Under the pieces are notes generated by a model. That model saw only the letters and a list, made by a program, of their open reading frames with translations. It did no database searches and was not told the DNA's origin. 64,000 nt of DNA, taken from the NCBI GenBank assembly GCA_039707465.1, contig CM077648.1:20894119-20958118 (forward strand), written 5' to 3'. The translations under genes and the position numbers were made by a program. Below are positions 11,546-22,624 of the stretch, in pieces (positions within the stretch are counted from its first letter, which is position 1; every line of letters starts with the position of its first letter). Source of the DNA: Rhabdophis nuchalis (Eukaryota; Chordata; Lepidosauria; Squamata; Natricidae).

Positions 11546-11921
11546 ACCACTTGAAGAAACTAGAAGCATTTGAAATGGGGATTTACAGACGGCTGTTATG
11601 TATAAGCTGGGTTGACAAAATCACAAATAAGGAGGTGATAAGCCGCCTGGGTAAACCAAAGGAAATCATCGAGGCATTAAAAAGTGAAAGTTAGAATATT
11701 TTGGACATATGATGCAACACCCAGAAAAACACGGCATCCTTCACTTAATCCTCCAGGGAAAGATTGAAGTCCAAGCAGAAGAAGAACATCATGGCTTCAA
11801 AACCTAAGGGACTGGTTTGGACAAAACTCAGCAGAACTTTTTCATGTGGCTGCTGACAAAATAGGAACGCCAACACAATCACCAATGCCCTATGATAGAT
11901 ATGGCACAAGAAGAAGAAGAA
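11546..11921 (+). mobile_element. Non-LTR retrotransposon C-terminus (clade uncertain, possibly R4-like)
   Basis: The frame from about 11546 reads KLEAFEMGIYRRLLCISWVD, then KITNKEVISRLGKPKEIIEA. Interrupted frames follow, containing GRRRTSW-like and LRDWFGQNSAELFHVAADK segments. These are the post-reverse-transcriptase blocks of some LINE polymerases, different from the L2, CR1 and Bov-B copies here. It ends in an AAGAAG tail (11907-11921). There is a stop or frameshift at about 11692 and another near 11750. The clade is a guess from the general pattern. Confidence 0.6.
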
Positions 11922-11933
11922 GAATCATTGTCT

Positions 11934-12235
11934 TGATATTAGAACAACCACGGACCTCCGTTCCTTCCGTCTGAAATTGAAAACGCACTTTTTCTGCTTG
12001 GCCAGCCTAGGGTAGCCTCTCTACTATAGTATTATAGGGTTATAGGGTTTTAGTGAATTGGCATTGGGAATTTTAGTGCAGGGTTTTACTGTTTAATTTG
12101 CTTTTAATTGTTTTGTATATTTATGTATATTTATTGTTTTAACTTCCCTGTGCACTGCTCCGAGTCCCCTTGGGGAGAGGGAGCAGTCTAGAAATTAAAA
12201 TTATTATTATTATTATTTATTATTATTGCAGATTT
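11934..12235 (+). mobile_element. L2-type LINE 3' end
   Basis: It starts at DIRTTTDLRSFRLKLKTHF, then reads to a stop near 12010, followed by the 3' UTR with the terminal hairpin (CACTGCTCCGAGTCC…GGGGAGAGGGAGCAG, 12153-12190). It ends in an ATT microsatellite (12199-12228). It lies directly behind the tail of the preceding LINE fragment, so one inserted beside or into the other. Confidence 0.85.
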
Positions 12236-12254
12236 TCTCTCTATCCTTTAAGAC

Positions 12255-12482
12255 CAGTGGTAGTCAACTTGGTCCCTACCGCTCACTAGTGGGTGTTCCA
12301 GCTTTCATGGTGGGCGGTAGGGGTTTTGTCCGATACTGAAGCACTTTCCTTTTTAAAAAATGTAATTGACTTCCCTACCTTATAAATCACCATTACTGTG
12401 GAACGGGTGGCGAGTTAGAAAATTTTATTACTAACAGAGATACAAAAGTGGGCGGTAGTTATAAAAAGGTTGACTACCCCTG
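12255..12482. mobile_element. hAT MITE, family A (CAGTGGTAGTCAAC termini)
   Basis: The termini CAGTGGTAGTCAAC and GTTGACTACCCCTG are inverted repeats. Direct repeats CTTTAAGA flank the element (12246-12253 and 12483-12490; one extra C before the left terminus). An 8-bp duplication and CAG…CTG ends are the mark of the hAT superfamily. The 228-bp interior is non-coding. A sister copy lies at 38819-39044. Confidence 0.9.
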
Positions 12483-12490
12483 CTTTAAGA

Positions 12491-13056
12491 TCCTTTTATT
12501 CACTGCTGAGCCAAACCACTTTCAAAATCATTGCAGTAGTATGGAAAATTCATCAGGGCACGAAATAAAATGGTTTGGGTGAACGCTGTTGTGACAATGC
12601 CCAAAGACTGATCACTATGTATACTGAGAAGATAGATCTACACCCTGATCTCTTGATTGCGGTGATGTAAATGAATGATCTCTGGATTTTGGGGTCACCT
12701 GCAATGTGCTTCCATTATGTCATAGCTTTCTTTCTCCTCAGGGACAATACTATATTTCTCTATGCTGCCACGTACATTATATCATAACAAATCTGTTCTT
12801 AAAATAATGGGTAAATGCAGAATTAAAAGCTGCAACTGAAAAATGCTATAAACTCTATTGCTTGGGATTTATTACTGCAGTGGAAAAAGCCCTTTTACCT
12901 GTGAAGGCCATGAAATTGTTGCAGTGCAAATATCACCATATCATTCATGCTATGTTATACTGTGAATATAATTGCCTGGATCAAAAAAAAAATACTGCAA
13001 GAGTTTTGGATATGTTTTTGGGAAAAGGGCAAAAAAACAAACCTAAAATTTGAAAT
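12491..13056. other. AT-rich non-coding stretch
   Basis: No repeats or coding motifs recognised. Confidence 0.5.
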
Positions 13057-13061
13057 AGATG

Positions 13062-13622
13062 TGTAGAAAGTTAGCACCCATCCCTCTCCTAGAAGAATGA
13101 GATACTTTAGGAGATATTAAAAAGGCAGAATATTTCCACTAAAAGAGAAATAGAAATCTTAAGGGAGACACAAACTTAGAGCTTCAGCTCCCTGTCCCCA
13201 GCAGATATTTGCTGCCCATTGAGCAGGACTGGGCTAGCCTATCTACAAGACAATTAGACCTTCAGGTCCAGGGTGATGGGATTAAGGCATGACCCTCCAG
13301 GACATTATAGGATAGCAGCACAGCTCACTGCATTGTGAAATCACCTCGGGACATTATACCAGCTCTAGGTTCAGCCAAACATGACTCCACATTGGAGTCT
13401 GACTACAGCCAATAGAATAAATATTCTTGAACAGGAACAGGAAGCTCAAGTTCAAAGCCTAAGAGAGGATATAAATACCTCTCACTCTCCACTCCATGTG
13501 GTCAGCTGACCAGGAAGCCCATGTGGTCCTGTTCATCAATAAACCATCTTCTCAATCAGTATCCATGTTTCCAGTGTTTTTCTCCCCACTTGGAACTGAA
13601 CCAGATGGTTATTTCTTCTAAC
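13062..13622 (+). mobile_element. Probable solo LTR of an endogenous retrovirus-like element (copy 1)
   Basis: The 561-bp unit begins TGTAGAAAGTTAGCACCCA and ends near TTTCTTCTAAC. It is flanked by AGATG (13057-13061 and 13623-13627); if the end is set at CA, the duplication is GATG. It carries a TATA-like GATATAAAT at about 13469 and an AATAAA at about 13538, about 70 bp apart, in the order expected of U3-R. A diverged second copy is at 26160-26731. No internal retroviral genes adjoin either copy, hence 'solo'. Confidence 0.72.
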
Positions 13623-13627
13623 AGATG

Positions 13628-14619
13628 TTATGACATTGGTGGTTTTGTAAAAATTGAAATTAGCTGGTTAGATGTTAAAAGTATAATCAACTAGATGGGT
13701 TATAAGGAATAAAATCATCAGACAGTTACACATCTCTTGACCACAGGGTTCCTATCATTGTTCACTGTTTGTCATTAATGACATTGAATGTATCCAACCT
13801 TAAACCACGTTTTCGTGATTATTTCTTGGATATTAAAGAATGCATTTTGGCATATTGAATTACACAAGGAGTCGAACAACGCTTGCACTTTAGCAATGCT
13901 ATTTGGCCAATTTTGTTGCCTATGCATGTGAATGAACATCAGCCCAGCATCGGTTCTAACATATATTAAATTAAAAGTGAAAAGACTGCAGGCATCAAAA
14001 TAATTGCTAATAACATTGTTGGGGGAGGAAATATTGAAATAGATCATGACAAGTGGTCTCTTTTCCTGAGCAGGTGTGGCTAAATGACCTACATTGGACA
14101 TCTTTTGACAACAGAGGAACTATAAAATAATCCTGGGAAATACGAAACAATTTGAAAGACACGGTGACCTATAGATGTTTCAAAAAGTCCAAAGACTCTT
14201 GGGAATACTTAACTACCTTGCAAATTTTTGCAAAGGTCTGACAGATCACTGTAAATAACATTGCCAACTGACACAAAGGAAGATGAGGAGGAGTGGCTGA
14301 AAGTCACCAGCAAGCTTTTGACAAGACTAAGGGCATAATAATGAAGACCCCTGTCCTAAAGTATTACAGAAAAACAATTCCTACTACAGAATGACACATC
14401 CCAGGCAAGTCTAAGGAACTGCCTTGTTATAGCAGCAGTAACATATGCGAGCCAAGCATTATCTCAAATGGAAGAGACGATGTAAGTTTGAGAAATAATT
14501 TTTGATAAGATTATTTGACATGGAAAGGCTCCATAAAGTTATATTTGTGCAGAGAGTACAGGTCTATTTGGACCATGGATTCCTGGAAACCATGGTGAGG
14601 AAAGAAACCATTTTAAAGT
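13628..14619. other. AT-rich non-coding stretch
   Basis: The longest open frame (108 codons, minus strand, 13775-14101) has no recognisable domain and ordinary AT-rich composition. I take it as chance. Confidence 0.5.
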
Positions 14620-14735
14620 GGTGGGTAAAATGAGGACCCAGATTGTTGAGGGCAATATGCTGACTCTGTAAATGGCTTAGAGAGGGCTGTAAAAGCACTG
14701 TGAAGTGGCATATAAGTCTAAGTGCTAGTGCTAAG
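14620..14735 (+). mobile_element. tRNA-derived SINE, 3' half only
   Basis: Starting at GGTGGGTAAAATGAGGACCC, it matches the 3' body and tail of the SINE at 49690, including CTTAGAGAGGGCTGTAAA and TATAAGTCTAAGTGC. The tRNA-like head is missing. Confidence 0.75.
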
Positions 14736-15062
14736 TGTCCTCAAGAGGCATTAATGGATGTTAATCAAATGACAACATTGTAATGAGCCTTGTAAAAAGC
14801 ACCCATATCCGTCATGCATTTCTTTAGGCCCAGTGAAGATGGGTTTGCAAAAAAGAGATATGACTGATGCATATGAGCATCAGCATTGATTCTTAACTAC
14901 CAAATGAATATATTTTTGTCCAGTATAATAGAATCAATAAATAACTTTCTGCATCTACTGATATTACCCATCCTGTTTGCAAAAATGTCTACTGTTCTAC
15001 AGGAGTCTACTGTTCAAGTTTTGGCTATACTATTGGTCAAGGATATTGTCCTTGACCTAGGA

Positions 15063-15179
15063 CAGGGGTCTGCAAAGTTGGCTCTTTTAAGACTGGTGGA
15101 CTTCAACTCCCATGCTGGCTGAGGAATTCTGGGAGTTGAAGTCCACTAGTCTTAAAAGAGCCAACTTTGCAGACCCCTG
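15063..15179. mobile_element. 117-bp fold-back hAT MITE
   Basis: The element is almost one inverted repeat. The left arm from CAGGGGTCTGCAAAGTTGG to about 15110 is matched by the right arm ending CCAACTTTGCAGACCCCTG, with a loop of roughly 20 bp. An exact 8-bp duplication ACCTAGGA flanks it (15055-15062 and 15180-15187). The termini and duplication length place it in hAT. Confidence 0.95.
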
Positions 15180-15409
15180 ACCTAGGACAATATGTGAACT
15201 ACCAGTGTTGGCTGAACCCTATTTCCCTATTGGAGAAGACATTAGTATCCAATATGAGGTTCTACTCAGGGACAGCAAGGTTATTATCCTAAGTCTGGCT
15301 AATCATAATGGAAAGAATACACTCTTTCTGCATGGAATTTAAAACTATTTGTAGAGTATACAAAAAAGCATATACTATTACTACCACTACTACTGGTGTG
15401 GTGTAAACA

Positions 15410-15988
15410 GTCAGCTTTTTTTGTTAGTTGCAAAGACATGTCCAACCCATGAACAACATTCTTCCAGGCCTTCCTGTCCTCTACCATTCTCTGGAGTCCA
15501 TTTAAGCTCACACCTACAGCTTCGGTGACTCCATCGAGCCACCTCATTCCCTGTTATCCCCTTCTTCTTTTGCCCTCAATTTTTCCCAGCATTAGGCTCT
15601 TCTCCAGTGAGTCCTTTGTTTCATTAGGTGGTCAATGTATTTGAGTTTCATCTTCAGGATGTGGCCTTTTAAAGAGCAGTCAGGGTTAATCTCCTCTAGG
15701 AGTGACTGGTTTGATCTTCTCCAGCACCATAGTTCAAAGGCCTCAATTCTTTGACGTTCAGCCTTTCTTATGGTCCAACTTTCAAAGCCATACATTGCAA
15801 CTGGAAAAACCATAGCCTTGATTATACACACATTTGTTGGCAGGGTGATGTCTCTTCTTTTTAGTATGCTGTCTAGATTTACCCTAGCTTTCCTCCACAA
15901 GAGCAAGCATCTTTTAATTTCTTGGCTGCAGTCTCCATCTGCGGTGATCTTGGAGCCCAGGAAAATAAAATCTGTCACTACCTCCATT
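15410..15988 (-). mobile_element. Bov-B (RTE) LINE 3' fragment
   Basis: On the minus strand the frame starting near 15987 reads MEVVTDFIFLGSKITADGDC, then IKRCLLLWRKARVNLDSILK, MYGFESWTIRKAERQRIEAF and WCWRRSNQSL. After a frameshift (about 15590) it continues MRWLDGVTEAVGVSLNGLQR and KAWKNVVHG. These are the diagnostic C-terminal blocks of Bov-B. It is 5'-truncated, and its 5' edge sits 15 bp from the tail of an L2-type LINE on the same strand. It is frameshifted and inactive. Bov-B is well known for horizontal transfer between squamates and ruminants. Confidence 0.92.
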
Positions 15989-16002
15989 TCTTACTTATTT
16001 AT

Positions 16003-16914
16003 TTTATTATCTTTATTTTATTAAATTTATACCCCGCCCTTCTCCTAAAAAAGGACCCAGGGCGGCGCACAGGCATCATTAAAATCATACAAAAATACAA
16101 AATTGTTAAAAACTAATTAAATATTCCCTGTGCTAAAATTAATAAGACTCTAAAATTTAAAATTATCCCTATAAAAGTCAGAAACGGCGTTAAGCTAGGC
16201 TGACTTGTTGAAATAAATAGGTTTTAAGACATTGGCGGAAAAGGCGGAGGTCCATGATGGTGCGTAGATCAGGGGGAAGGTCGTTCCAGAGGGCAGGGCC
16301 CGCCACAGAGAAGGCTCTTCCCCTGGGCACCGCCAACCGGCATTGCCTGGCCGACGGTACCCTGAGAAAGCCCTCTCTGTGGGAGTGGATCGGTTGAAGG
16401 GATGTATGGGGCAGGAGGCGGTCGCGAATATAGCTAGGCCCCGAGCCATGGAGCGCTTTGAAGATGGTCGTCAGCACCTTGAAGCGCACCCAAAAGGCCA
16501 CAAGTAGCCAGTGCAGCTCACGCAGGTGAGGTGTTATGTGGGATTGTCTTGCGGCACCCATAATTACCCGCGCGGCCGCATTCTGGACCAACTGCAACCT
16601 TCGAGTGCACCTCAAGGGGAGCCCCATGTAGAGAGTGTTGCAGTAGTCCAGCTGGGATGTCACCAATGCCTGAGTGACTGTGCGAAGGGCTCCCCGGTCC
16701 AGTAAGGGGCGCAACTGGCGTATCAGGCGTACCTGATAGAACGCCCCCTGGCCACGGCCGACACATCGTCCTCCATGGTCAGCCGGGAATCAAGGAGGAC
16801 ACCCAAGTTGCGCGCCCTCTCCATGGGGGCTAGTTGTACGCCCCCAATGGCCAGTGTTGGACTAATCTGGCTGTACCGGGGTGCTGGGAACCACAGCCAC
16901 TCTTCCCCATCTAC
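16003..16914 (-). mobile_element. L2-type LINE 3' half
   Basis: In minus-strand order: a 5' truncation at about 16914 (EWLWFPAPRYSQ), NLGVLLDSRLTM, a frameshift around 16735, then [67 protein letters not shown] and LKTYLF to a stop at about 16190. The 3' UTR hairpin (16030-16073 on plus, CCCCGCCC…GGGCGGCGCACAGG) and an A/T-rich tail toward 16003 follow. It is the same family as the copies at 736, 3361 and 47051. Confidence 0.9.
16190..16714 (-). pseudogene. L2-type reverse transcriptase C-terminal fragment
   Basis: This is the open part (174 codons) of the LINE frame on the minus strand, from the RPLLDR block to the natural stop. The YADD box and everything upstream are absent. The continuation upstream of 16714 lies in another frame because of an indel near 16735. 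Confidence 0.85.
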
Positions 16915-18028
16915 TTGCCAGGAATAGTTTTCATTTTCAGCTCAGGGATAAGAAGCAAAGAAGACCTTGTATCAAATTGATCCTACGGAAAACTGGGACT
17001 AGATTTGTTTACACAGTAGAAGAAAGTCTATCTGATGGTTATTATTCTTATTGTTTTTTAGATAGACCCCACTATTCAATACCAAATTTCAAACAGACCT
17101 AAAGAAGTTTAAAATGCATTTGATCTCTATGGAATAGTAAATAAAGTATTCTTATCACAAGAGTTTAGGGAAGCGATGGGAGTTTGAGCATCACAAGTCT
17201 GCTCGTTTCCAGAGTAATGGCAAAGTAAAACTAGCTGATGAATGGACCATGAGGATTTTGGAAAAGACCAGTAAAGCTAAGCATTTGTGACTAAAAGAAT
17301 GTTCCACTTGAAACACCCAGCATGGTGCTTTGTCTCGTTTTTCCTTCTGCCATATTTCTTCCCTGCATCCCACCAGTCTTAACATTATTGTGTTGCAAAC
17401 TTTCTCCTGTGCAGGACTGGCCATCTGGAACATCTTTTCCCCAGCTCTGCCTCATTGACTCTCCAGCTCATTTCAAGTCTCAGCTGAACATTCATCTTCT
17501 CTACCTTGCCAATTCCTCTTAATTTCTCCCTCCATCTGTTTGCATTATTCAACAACATAAATGCTTTCTCAATTACAAATTGTATGATACAAGTCATGAA
17601 GAAAATAGAGACATATCGGGGAGTTAGGTGCTTGGATTTTTTAAAAATTACTATTATTATGTCAGGCAACTTCCCAGAACTGTGGTATGTCTGTTCCTGG
17701 TGATGATTGGAAATGTACCCTTGTGCATTAAGCTATCTTCAGTCATCAGTTTTCCTAAATAATATAAGTACAAGATATTTATACTATATATATTTGGCCA
17801 CCAAAATAATTATATACACCTTGCTAGTACTGCAGTTACTAGAACAGATGGTACTTCTCTCCAGCCTTTCATCATTCTTTGTCTTTCTCTTCCTTTTCTT
17901 CATCATTCTTTGTCTTTCTCTTCCTTTTCTTCATCATTCTTTTATTTTCAGTCCTATTCTTATTGGAAGCTAACTCTAAAGGAGAATTCCAAATCTGGGT
18001 GGTGTTTGTATGTATAGTTTAATAGCAG
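16915..18028. other. Non-coding stretch with a 31-bp tandem repeat
   Basis: Mostly featureless AT-rich DNA. A minisatellite lies at 17870-17942. Confidence 0.55.
17870..17942. repeat. 31-bp minisatellite, 2.4 copies
   Basis: The unit starts CATCATTCTTTGTCTTTCTC. Two exact 31-bp copies (17870-17900 and 17901-17931) are followed by a partial third. The plus strand is pyrimidine-rich. Confidence 0.95.
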
Positions 18029-18785
18029 TAAAGGTAAAGGGCTTTGTTTCCCTCCCACATATATACTAGTTCAGTGATGGCTAACCTTTTTTTGGCTCAT
18101 GTGCCAAAAGTGAGGAGAGCGCAGGGGGGGTCATGTGTGGGCGTGCCACATCCATCATGCTATGTGCGCGACCCCCTGCTTTTGGCACACTTTTTTCACT
18201 CTCCCCAGGCTCCAGAGGCTTTCTAGGAGCCTGGGGAGGGAAAAAACAGCCTCCCCCCCACCTCCAAAGGCTTCAGGAGCTTCCCTGAAGCCTCCAGAGG
18301 GAGAAAAACGGCCTCAAAAGAAGGCCTAAATCAGCTGGCCAGCGCACACATGCATGCTGGAGCTGACAGGGCAACGCCTCGCGTGCCCTAAGAAATGGTA
18401 CCGTGTGTCACCTGTGGCACCCATGCCATAGGTTCACCATCACGGTACATAGTTGTTCCTAACACTAGGGGGTGGTGCTCATCTCCTTTTCAAAGCCGAA
18501 GAGCCAATGCAGTCCAAAGATGTCTCCGTGGTCTTGTGGTCGGCATGACTAAATGCCGAAGGCACACAGAAAGCTATTACCTTTCCACCAAAGGTGGTTC
18601 CTAATTTTCTAGTTGCATTTTTTACATGCTTTCGAACTGCTAGATTGGCAGAAGCTGGGATAAGTAACAGGACCTCACTCTGTTACATGATGCTAGGGAT
18701 TCGAACTGCCAAACTGCTGATCTTTCTGCTCGAAAAGCTCAGTGTCTTAGCCAGCTACTGCATCCCTCCAGCTACTGCGTCCCCA
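18029..18785 (-). mobile_element. Sauria SINE split by a hAT insertion
   Basis: Read on the minus strand, the tRNA-like head is at about 18785-18660 (B-box GTTCGAATCCC), followed by the conserved body (ACTTGCAT/TTCTA, GGTGGAAAGGTAATAG, GGCTCTTCGGCTTTGAAA). The Bov-B-like tail is GGAAACAAAGCCCTTTACCT at 18029-18060. The body is interrupted between 18071 and 18446 by a complete hAT MITE. Both SINE parts are colinear and read through if the insert is set aside. Confidence 0.9.
18072..18445. mobile_element. hAT MITE, family B (CAGTGATGGCTAACC termini), inside the SINE
   Basis: The left end CAGTGATGGCTAACC pairs with the right end GGTTCACCATCACGG. The flanks TACTAGTT (18064-18071) and TACATAGTT (18446-18454) are an 8-bp target duplication with one inserted base. 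The interior is GC-rich and non-coding, with repeated 'GGCTTC/CCTCCAGAGG' segments. Family members lie at 49929 and 57726. Confidence 0.88.
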
Positions 18786-19484
18786 ATTGTAGTAACAATG
18801 TGTTACAATTTATATTCATACAGAAATAATAAAATCAAAATAAGAGAAAAGAAACAAGTCATGTATGATAAACTACAGCTTGATATTTAGCAAAAAATAT
18901 AATCCATGTTAATAGTTCTGACGTATGTTGAGTGCTCTATGTGTTACATATGCTTTGATAGTAAATTGAACTGTTGGAAACTTCCACAGTTGATCTAGGA
19001 GTAAGGTAATAGTTGATAATAAATCCTTTATCTTTCTTCCAAATTCTCTGCCAACAAAGTCATATAAATTGATTAGAATTCTATTTGACATTGAAATAGT
19101 ACATAAACCACTAATTCTACTTCTAGCTCACGTATGGATATATACATTGATCAATGAGAATGCTATCAAATTCCCCTCTGGTACTTTAGGTAAAAACTCT
19201 TCTTCAGTTTGCACGTGAGGTTAAATAAATAATCAGCAATAAATGTTTCCTGTCTGTTATCCGCACTCCTTTCTTTCAGAAGATTAATATCCAATATTAA
19301 TTCTACTCAAACACCCTACACCTCCAGAGACATCCAACACTGAGTCAAAGACCAAGCATTGGGTATATCCATTTCCACGCTTGTTCCAAGGTGACTCAAA
19401 TTAATTTTAGGCTTGTCAAAGTTCCCATGAAAAAAATTAGTTTGAACAACACATACTCAATAGATAATATCAGTGATCTGATTT
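18786..19484. other. AT-rich non-coding stretch
   Basis: No recognisable coding motif or repeat terminus. Confidence 0.5.
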
Positions 19485-19492
19485 CCCGAAGC

Positions 19493-19753
19493 CAGTGGTG
19501 GTCTCCTACCGCTTTGTACCAGTTCGGCCAAACCGACAGTTGTTTGGCGGCCTGGGTCGCTGGAACTGGCAGCGACCCATGCCTGTCAAATCCCTGAACC
19601 AGTTTTCCGGGCACCACCGTAGGCACCGCCATCTTGTTTTTCGCTCTTGCGCATGCTCAGAACTATTTTTATTGCACTGTGCATGCATGCACAGTGCGCG
19701 TGAGGTGAGCCCACAAGCAAACCAGCAGTAGTGCCTGCCGGAGCCCACCCCTG
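19493..19753. mobile_element. hAT MITE, family C (CAGTGGTGGTCTCC termini)
   Basis: The left end CAGTGGTGGTCTCCTACCG pairs with the right end GGAGCCCACCCCTG. The body contains CATCTTGTTTTTCGC and GTGCATGCATGCAC, shared with the copy at 53910 and, in reverse orientation, with 21488. The target duplication is too eroded to be convincing. Confidence 0.8.
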
Positions 19754-19761
19754 TGGGAGGC

Positions 19762-20488
19762 ACTTAAAATACTGTACAGCATAGTGTCTATAAATTGCCC
19801 TTATAAATTTAGACAATTTGCAAACTCTTTAAAACAGAAATTAGAGAACTATAAAAGATTTGTGAAATTACAGCCTGCTTTGTGCTGCCAGATGGTTAGC
19901 GACACCTGTTAGAAAGGAATTTCAGGATAGCCTTAAAATTGCAAATTCTAGCACATTTTCAATTGCAGAACTAGATCATATCTTTCAAGAGAATGGGACA
20001 CCCTTTTAAGGCATTTAAAGCATCTGACAGCCTCATTTTAATTCTTTTTACCACCAATGTTTTGCCTTCCAGTCCTAACTCTTTTGCTAAAGGCCGTAAC
20101 TACAGAGTTTCTGAACATAATTTGATGTTAAAGTTTTCTCCTCAAAATAAATACCACTGACTGTCATCAAAATTCCTAGGCCTACTAGGTTTGCTGAAAG
20201 ACATCCTACAATATTTGCGTACAGGAATTTGATCATTGGCTTAATGAAAAAAAGGTATGCTTTTTTTTTGTTACAGAGAACATGCCAGGCAATTTCTATA
20301 AAATTATATCCATCCATTCATTTGATTTACAGCCCTTATAAGTCTTTTCTTCAGAAATTCAAGGTGGAGATACTTATTTTATTGTTATAAAAACAATAAG
20401 CCCGTGAAATATATTGGGCTGATAAATAGCACTGGCCAACAATCTTCCTGTCAGCTTCCATAACCAACTTAAATCTCTACCAGTCATC
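19762..20488. other. AT-rich non-coding stretch
   Basis: No feature recognised. Confidence 0.5.
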
Positions 20489-20496
20489 ATCTATAC

Positions 20497-20829
20497 CAGG
20501 GGTCTCCAACCATGCCAACTTTAAGTCTGAAGGACTTCAGCTCCCCTTTTACCATTCCTTGCTTTAAGCGTTTTTTTAAAAAGTTGGTTCTTCACATAAT
20601 GTATCTGAAAAGACATACTTATGTAACTGGATAAATCCAATTTCACAAAGGATCCAAACGCAGAGAATCTTTGACAAACAATATCAGTTCATTCATAATA
20701 ATAATAAAAAACAAAAAACTTGTGTTCCAGAACAAGATAGGCCCAACTGCTAAATGGTGAATTTAATGGGAACTAATCTCTCAATAAAAAGTCCTTCAGA
20801 CTTAAAGTTGCAAAGGTTGGGGACCCCTG
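20497..20829. mobile_element. hAT MITE with long TIRs (CAGGGGTCTCCAACC)
   Basis: The left arm CAGGGGTCTCCAACCATGCC continues into AACTTTAAGTCTGAAGGACT. The right arm is its inverse, ending GGTTGGGGACCCCTG at 20829. The flanks ATCTATAC (20489-20496) and ATCTATGC (20830-20837) match at 7 of 8 bases. The centre is AT-rich. The termini resemble the fold-back element at 15063. Confidence 0.92.
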
Positions 20830-20837
20830 ATCTATGC

Positions 20838-21479
20838 CTTAGCCCTTCCTCCACACTATTTGGGCTTTTAGGAATGTGAAGAGCATGCAAGGGCCTTAAA
20901 GAAAATATTAGTAAATTATGAGCTTAGATAGGGAGAACAGGAATATGTGAAAAAGAAACACAAATTTACTTCACCTTGATTCTTTGGCATAAGAGAAAGG
21001 GAAGGAGAAACAAAGTTATGCTTTCAATATTCTGTTATTATAGCCTATATCAATAAAGTAGAATTCTAATATTTATTATAGTGACTGTTTCTTCCTGACT
21101 TGCCTTATCTCATAAGGCTGAATAGGTTTTATTGTTAGAGGTTTTTTAAAAATGAACACTTCCGTGGATTAAAAGTGCAGTTTTGTTTTCTGTGAAGATA
21201 ATATAAGATAATATTCCAATTTCTTGGAATCTCCAAGTTTGGCTTTCCTTGATAATACTCCAAAGCTATTCCTTTGCTAGAATAGCTGTTACATTGCTTT
21301 AATTTCATACCTAAAAGTCTCTGGATTATGGGGGGAAATCTGGGGAAAATGTATAACAGAACCCAGATATAGGACATCCTTGATTTACAACCATTCATTC
21401 AGTGACCGTTCAAAGTTACAACAACACTGAAAAATTAGTTTTGACCATTTTTCACATGTACAACTGTTGCAGCATCAAC
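20838..21479. other. AT-rich non-coding stretch
   Basis: No feature recognised. Confidence 0.5.
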
Positions 21480-21487
21480 ATTTGGAT

Positions 21488-21812
21488 CAGGGGTGGGTTG
21501 CGGCTGCTGCTACTGCTGGTTCGCTCAGGAATGAGCCACGCATGCACACTTTATGTACGTGCTTTGTGTATGCACTTTGTGTCAGTGCTTTGCTTGTGCT
21601 CTTGATACGCACTATGCGCACAATTCACAGTACTAAAAATGCTTCCGTGCATGCACAGAAGCCAAAAACAAGATGGCGGCACCTACGGCGGCACTGAGAG
21701 AACCAGTTTGGGGATGTGGCAGGCCTGGGTCACTGCTGGTTCCAGCGACCCAGGCTGCTAAGTTACTACCTATTTGGCCGAACCAGTCCGAACCAGTAGG
21801 AACCCACCTCTG
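21488..21812. mobile_element. hAT MITE, family C, with exact target duplication
   Basis: The termini are CAGGGGTGGGTTGC and AACCCACCTCTG. The flanking duplication ATTTGGAT is exact (21480-21487 and 21813-21820). The body includes CAAGATGGCGGC and the GAACCAGT…GAACCCACC end, the reverse orientation of the copies at 19493 and 53910. Confidence 0.94.
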
Positions 21813-22180
21813 ATTTGGATGCTTGGTAACTGGCATGTATTTATGACAATGCAATGTCCCTGGGTCATGTGATTCACCGTTTGCGACTTCTGACAATCAA
21901 AGTTCAACGAGAAAGCCAGATTCACTCAACCACTAGGTTACTAATTTAATAACTGCAAGAATTCACTTAACAACTGTGGGAAGAAAAGACATAAAACAAG
22001 GCAAAACTCATTTCAATACTGTCTTGCTTAGCAACAGAAATGTTGGCTTCAATTTTCAAGGATTACCTATATTCATCCAGAATTATCAAACAGTTCTCTT
22101 CAGTAGCATGCCTATTTAAAACAAGGGAAAAGTTGTTTGCAACATAGTAGAGTTAAATAAATCAAGAAGAGGATTGTTAT

Positions 22181-22602
22181 TAAACAATGTTATTATTAAA
22201 AAACATTCCTCTGTCCTGGGTGAAGATCCAGGGGGGGCGGAGGGGGCCACGGCCTCGCCCACGGGGGACCAAGCAGGAGAAAAAGAAGATACAATTGCCA
22301 AAAGACTTAGATCAAAAAAATGATTTTACTTGCTTTTCTTTTTTCTTATTAACTTTTCTTTCTATTCTTTTTTATACCAGGATGTTTGTACATGTCTGCC
22401 ATCTCAGAATTGGAAATGTAATATGTAATACGTATACACTGGTCTTTATCTTGTAGTATTTTTTTTTGATAAATTTGTTTACTATTGTTTTATTATGTAG
22501 CCCGGGATGGGCCAAGGACTCTGACGCAAAGGTTCTCAAAATGTTTCTGTAACCCTTACCCCACCCTTTAGAAAATTGTTAAAACTCAATAAAACTTTTT
22601 CA
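22181..22602 (+). mobile_element. Retroposed LINE 3' end (L1-like), with 22-bp target-site duplication
   Basis: An exact 22-bp direct repeat beginning AAATCAAGAAGAGG flanks it (22159-22180 and 22603-22624). The segment AACATTCCTCTGTCCTGG onward is homologous to the insert at 269-685, including the charged C-terminal tail ending in RLRSKK and a stop near 22321. It ends with CAATAAAACTTTTTC. The 422-bp length is a 5' truncation. Confidence 0.65.
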
Positions 22603-22624
22603 AAATCAAGAAGAGGATTGTTAT

